Source of the DNA: Sapria himalayana
Taxonomy: Eukaryota; Streptophyta; Magnoliopsida; Malpighiales; Rafflesiaceae
Length of the DNA stretch: 64,000 nucleotides
Direction of reading: 5' to 3'
NCBI GenBank assembly: GCA_029783825.1
Contig: JAREIK010000343.1
Coordinates: 4,277,294-4,341,293, forward strand
Shown here: one piece after another, positions 60,553-64,000 of the stretch
How the letters are laid out: each line of letters begins with the position of its first letter
How positions within the stretch are numbered: the first letter of the stretch is position 1
The notes under the pieces: model-generated
The model's database searches: none
What the model was told of the DNA's origin: nothing
The model's input: the letters and a program-made list of their open reading frames with translations, nothing else
Translations under genes and position numbers: made by a program

Positions 60553-63500
60553 TTGGACTCATGTACAACCTGATTGAGTTGTGCATGGTCTGGTACAACA
60601 TGGTTCAGAATCATGCCCGGACTCGGGTCGTGCTGGGCTAGGCATGACTCGATTGTCTGGCTTGTAGGCACGGTCTAGCAGCATGGGCACCTGCTGTGCC
60701 TCGAAACTCGGACTGGCTTTCGGGCATGGTCTGATTGAACAACACCTGACCTGCCCATTTTTTTTTTTAAATAATATTTTATTCAAAAAAAAGCATGCCC
60801 CGCCTTGCGCACATGGTGAGTTTTTTTAATAAACCCTTCATGTGGTTGGATGGAGGTGTCTGTGTGCCATGGTTCAACCTCGAGGCTCGAACAACCATCT
60901 AACCAGAATGCCGAAGGTTCTGGAATCAGCTTTGGACCCTTCGATAGTTTGGTTCAGTCGTTTGGTTTCAATGGTCGAAAAAAATTAAAATTAGTTTGCA
61001 TTAAGGCTGTTGGATGCACTTCCAACAGCTAGGGTAGAAGATTCGATGGCTGTCTGGTTTCTGTCCTATTTAATTAAATTTTTTTTAAAAAAATTTTATT
61101 TATATATAGGATATTTGATTCCCCTCTCCCTCACCTCATAAGTCTCACACTCTCACTCTCCTCTTTATATATATCTCTCTCATCTTTTCTTTTCATCTCC
61201 TCTTGGTTTGGCTTAACTTTGCTCTTGAGTGTGGTGTAGATTGCTATGCAGCGCAGCTTCGATAGAAAAATTAGGTGTGGGTTTTGACCTTTTCTATCAT
61301 ATCCCATCCTATTCATAAATGAGTATTATTTTCTAATTATCATTTTGTTTTTTAATTTAATTAATGTTAAATTATTATTATTTTAGAAATTAGAATATAA
61401 TTTAAAAACTAAAAAAATTAAAAATAACAAATAGTGAATTTAATGATAACGAAATAAATATTAACTTAGACGTAAATAATATTAATAATGAGAATCATAC
61501 GGAAAGGTTTGAGGTTAAAATTATATTTTTTGTATGACTTTGTCTCAAAATAAATATCTAAAGAATAAAAAACTAAAAGAATATCTATTGTTTAGACTTT
61601 TTTTAATATAGTATAAAATAAAAATTCTAGGGATCTAGATGAAAAATTAGCATAATGTAAGTATTATAAGAAAATATATATTTGTAGGAGTGCGTGTGAT
61701 ACTGAGCACCTAAAAGGCATGTTTATCATTATACTAAAAAATATGTTGTATTATATCCTATGAAAACTCAACTGAGCGATGGAGTATTTGAGGTTAAATC
61801 TATTTTAGTTTATATGTTGATCCCTTTCATATATTGCTACGAATTAGGGAGAGAATACATGGTCAAATTAATTACTATGATAAACCTTTCTATTTAAATT
61901 TTGGAGGATCTAAGAGTAGTTAGTATCATACAGAATAATTTTTAACTTGTATATCATAATGTTCTTAAGTTTATATTTAGGAATAATATACTAAAATTTT
62001 TTATCCGTTAGAAAAATAAATAATAATTAATAAATTTAGAAAAAATAGTAGTATGATATTCGTGATGTCGGATATTTGGACTAGTCACGATGATGTATCT
62101 TTTGTATTTCTCACCGTCCACTATATTCTAAATGAATACTAAATAAAAAAATATTAGAATTTTTAGAGATTCTCTATTCTCATAATGACCCGACCATGTA
62201 TGAGTGCATGAAGAAAATCTTTAAATAATATAATATTTAAAATAAAATATATAATATCATATTTAATAACATATCTAATAATAAAGTAGTCATTAACATG
62301 TTATTTAGAACTATTAGAAATGAGTTATTATGAGAGATTTTTTATGTTTAATGTATGTGTCACATTATTAATTTGATAGTACAAGTGGGGATGTAAGTTA
62401 TTTTTTTCGCTTTAAAAAAATATGTAGCTCACTAAAATATATTCAAATATCTAGCAGACAATAAAAGGATGTGAGACATCGTTGGAATTACACATATCTG
62501 ATGTTGATGTCATGTGTTATATACGAATACGTGATATCTAACTATGTTAATAATAAGTGTGATGAATTTATTATTGATGATAAAGATTGGGATACAAGAA
62601 TTTAATAATGAAATATCTGAAGATTTTTTATGATACTACAACATGTGTTCGTCGGTTTATACTCATATTATTTGCATTATACTCAAGTGCATATATAATA
62701 TTAGTGGTATGTTTAGGTAATTTAGAAATTACTTGATATTTAGTGACATGATTCTTAAGATGTAAACAAAGTAATTAAAAGTTTTAGTTTAATATTTTAT
62801 TTTTTTATTATCTAGCTGCTTGCATAGATCCTAAGATTAAAGTGAAATGGGTAAATAATATTTAGATATACATATCCTCATGCAATAATTAGGAACATCA
62901 ACTTGAATGATTCATTCACGATAAATTGACTGAGTGATTTACATGCTATGATATTAGATATGATAATAGTTATAGTTAGGTTTTGAGCACGAACATGAAC
63001 ATCCTATTTGGAGATAATGACTTTTCCATTCAGTTAGCGAGGAGGAAATGACATGGTGGACTGTCGAATAGGAGTGAGCTATCATGATACATAAGTTAGA
63101 GGTGTCAAATAGGTTGTGTGGCCTGGGCACGACCTGTGGCATTGTCTTGTTCATTTGTGCTTGACATGGCGTTGCACTATCGTGAATTGTGCCTCATGCC
63201 GAGCCATCCTGCCCCATGGAACAATTCATGTTATGCTGGGCTGGCATGCTTGGCCCAACGATATGGTAAACTTTCATGGGTGACCGCTCGAGCAGTCCCC
63301 ATCGAGTTGTCTCTTGTGCTATCAATTTTTTTTTTTAGAAAATATTTAATCACTTTGTCATGGCACGGTTCAATTTTGTTAAAATAACTAGTCATATGGT
63401 TGATTGTAATTGGGCTACTTGTAAGCCAATCCTTGTCATGCAATAGGTAATGGGGCACGATCTGGCATGGCCTTGCACTCGGCCATGGCACCATGCCATG

Positions 63501-64000
63501 CTCGGCTGGTGGATGGCACAATTGTGCTGTGCCTGGAACAACACTAGATGCATGACATGGTGGCACAGTCGTACCTTAAAAGGGTCTTGCCTATACGACA
63601 CAACATGGTTGATATCTCAAATTTAGATACTGATTACTATTTTGATCTTATTACATAATAATAATAAGAATTTTAATATTTTATAATGTTAAAAATCATA
63701 TAAGTTCACTTATCGCGTGCTTTCTAAGATTGCATGAGATCTTCTGATTCCTTTGGTGTCGAGCATAGTATCGGAGATTATTTTTTTTATTGTAATCAAT
63801 ATGATTTTGGATATAAGATCAAGACTGCTGTCAGATATCGTTGAGATACTAGCTTATATGAATGATTGAGATGATTCAAGGTTGGGTATCCAAGATCATG
63901 CTAGAACAAGAGCTGATGAGTTGTTGTCAGATGATGATTCGTGAGACTTAGAGAAAGTTGAGCCCACTGCTAGTGATATCAAATACTTATGTGATAATTA
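60553..64000 (+). mobile_element. hAT element, copy 2, 5' part and transposase, runs off the window
   Basis: The left end is placed at TTGGACTCATGTACAACC because it resembles TTGGAGTC at the corresponding end of copy 3 and because gypsy protease similarity ends just before it. A G+C-rich subterminal region (to about 61040) and a CT-rich leader (61120-61200) follow. The transposase remnant parallels copy 1 from 61420 to 62660, continues through SGMFR*FRNYLIFSDMILKM (* = stop, 62702-62761), and resumes after element J with the dimerisation domain NMILDIRSRLLSDIVEI (about 63795-63850). Stops are frequent. The 3' end and TSD lie beyond 64000. Confidence 0.65.
63097..63620. mobile_element. hAT miniature element J nested in hAT copy 2
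   Basis: A 524-bp element starting TAGAGGTGTCAAATAGGTTG; the complement of its right end starts TTGAGATATCAACCATGTTG. It interrupts the transposase between GGGAGTGAGC-like and ATTTAGATACTGATTACTA. In copy 3 the corresponding minus-strand sequence is continuous (ACATTTAGATACCAATTACT), which confirms the insertion. The target octamers (ACATAAGT and ATTTAGAT) are eroded. Several open frames of 66-111 codons over it have no family similarity. Confidence 0.75.

Noticed and set aside
63118..63601. Open frames of 66-111 codons over element J
   Set aside because: The inserted element has no coding similarity; the true coding remnant is the interrupted hAT transposase around it.

Overview
The window looks like nuclear DNA of a flowering plant. 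It is strongly A+T-rich. It holds one intact plant-type gene, MCM6, and one exon with canonical GT/AG splice signals, and almost everything else is decayed transposable elements of plant type (hAT, Ty1/copia, Ty3/gypsy, an L1-like LINE with a DUF4283-type ORF1). Nothing fixes the genus. All identifications are by eye from translations and aligned repeats; no database search was possible.

Layout. 1-2435: a near-pure hexanucleotide microsatellite and a decayed hAT transposase. 2400-2650: an antisense copia gag fragment. 3117-5534: a complete, uninterrupted MCM6 reading frame. 5.7-12.4 kb: A+T-rich sequence with no convincing gene. 12503-19712: an antisense L1-like LINE with its target-site duplication (TSD), its 5' end made of three tRNA-like monomers; it lies inside a repeat rich in GTCATGAC-like words that recurs at 23.6 and 24.9 kb. 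26.3-26.7 kb: a plausible promoter/5' leader for a gene whose first recognisable coding exon is at 36569-36812, leaving a possible 10-kb first intron full of elements. 28.9-43.2 kb: several antisense copia pol remnants. 43.4-52 kb: copia debris and small repeats. 52127-56043: an end-to-end hAT element with a TSD. 56-60.5 kb: copia and gypsy gag/protease debris. 60553-64000: another hAT copy running off the window.

The most coherent structure is a hAT transposon family with two tiers. Three decayed transposase-bearing copies (1-2435, 52127-56043, 60553-end) accompany about ten short G+C-rich non-autonomous elements whose ends resemble TAGAGGTGTCAAACGGGCC; five of these have 8-bp TSDs that match at 7 or 8 positions, and the rest have eroded or no visible TSD. 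The ends of the complete large copy resemble the ends of the short ones, so a family relationship is proposed. The short elements nest in copia, in each other and in the large hAT copies. Two of them (33803-34175 and 40801-41159) are nearly identical in opposite orientation and look recent; the others are old.

Only two host-gene features are supported: MCM6, apparently an intact intronless copy (possibly a retrogene), and the single exon of a putatively acylated MGGICC protein.
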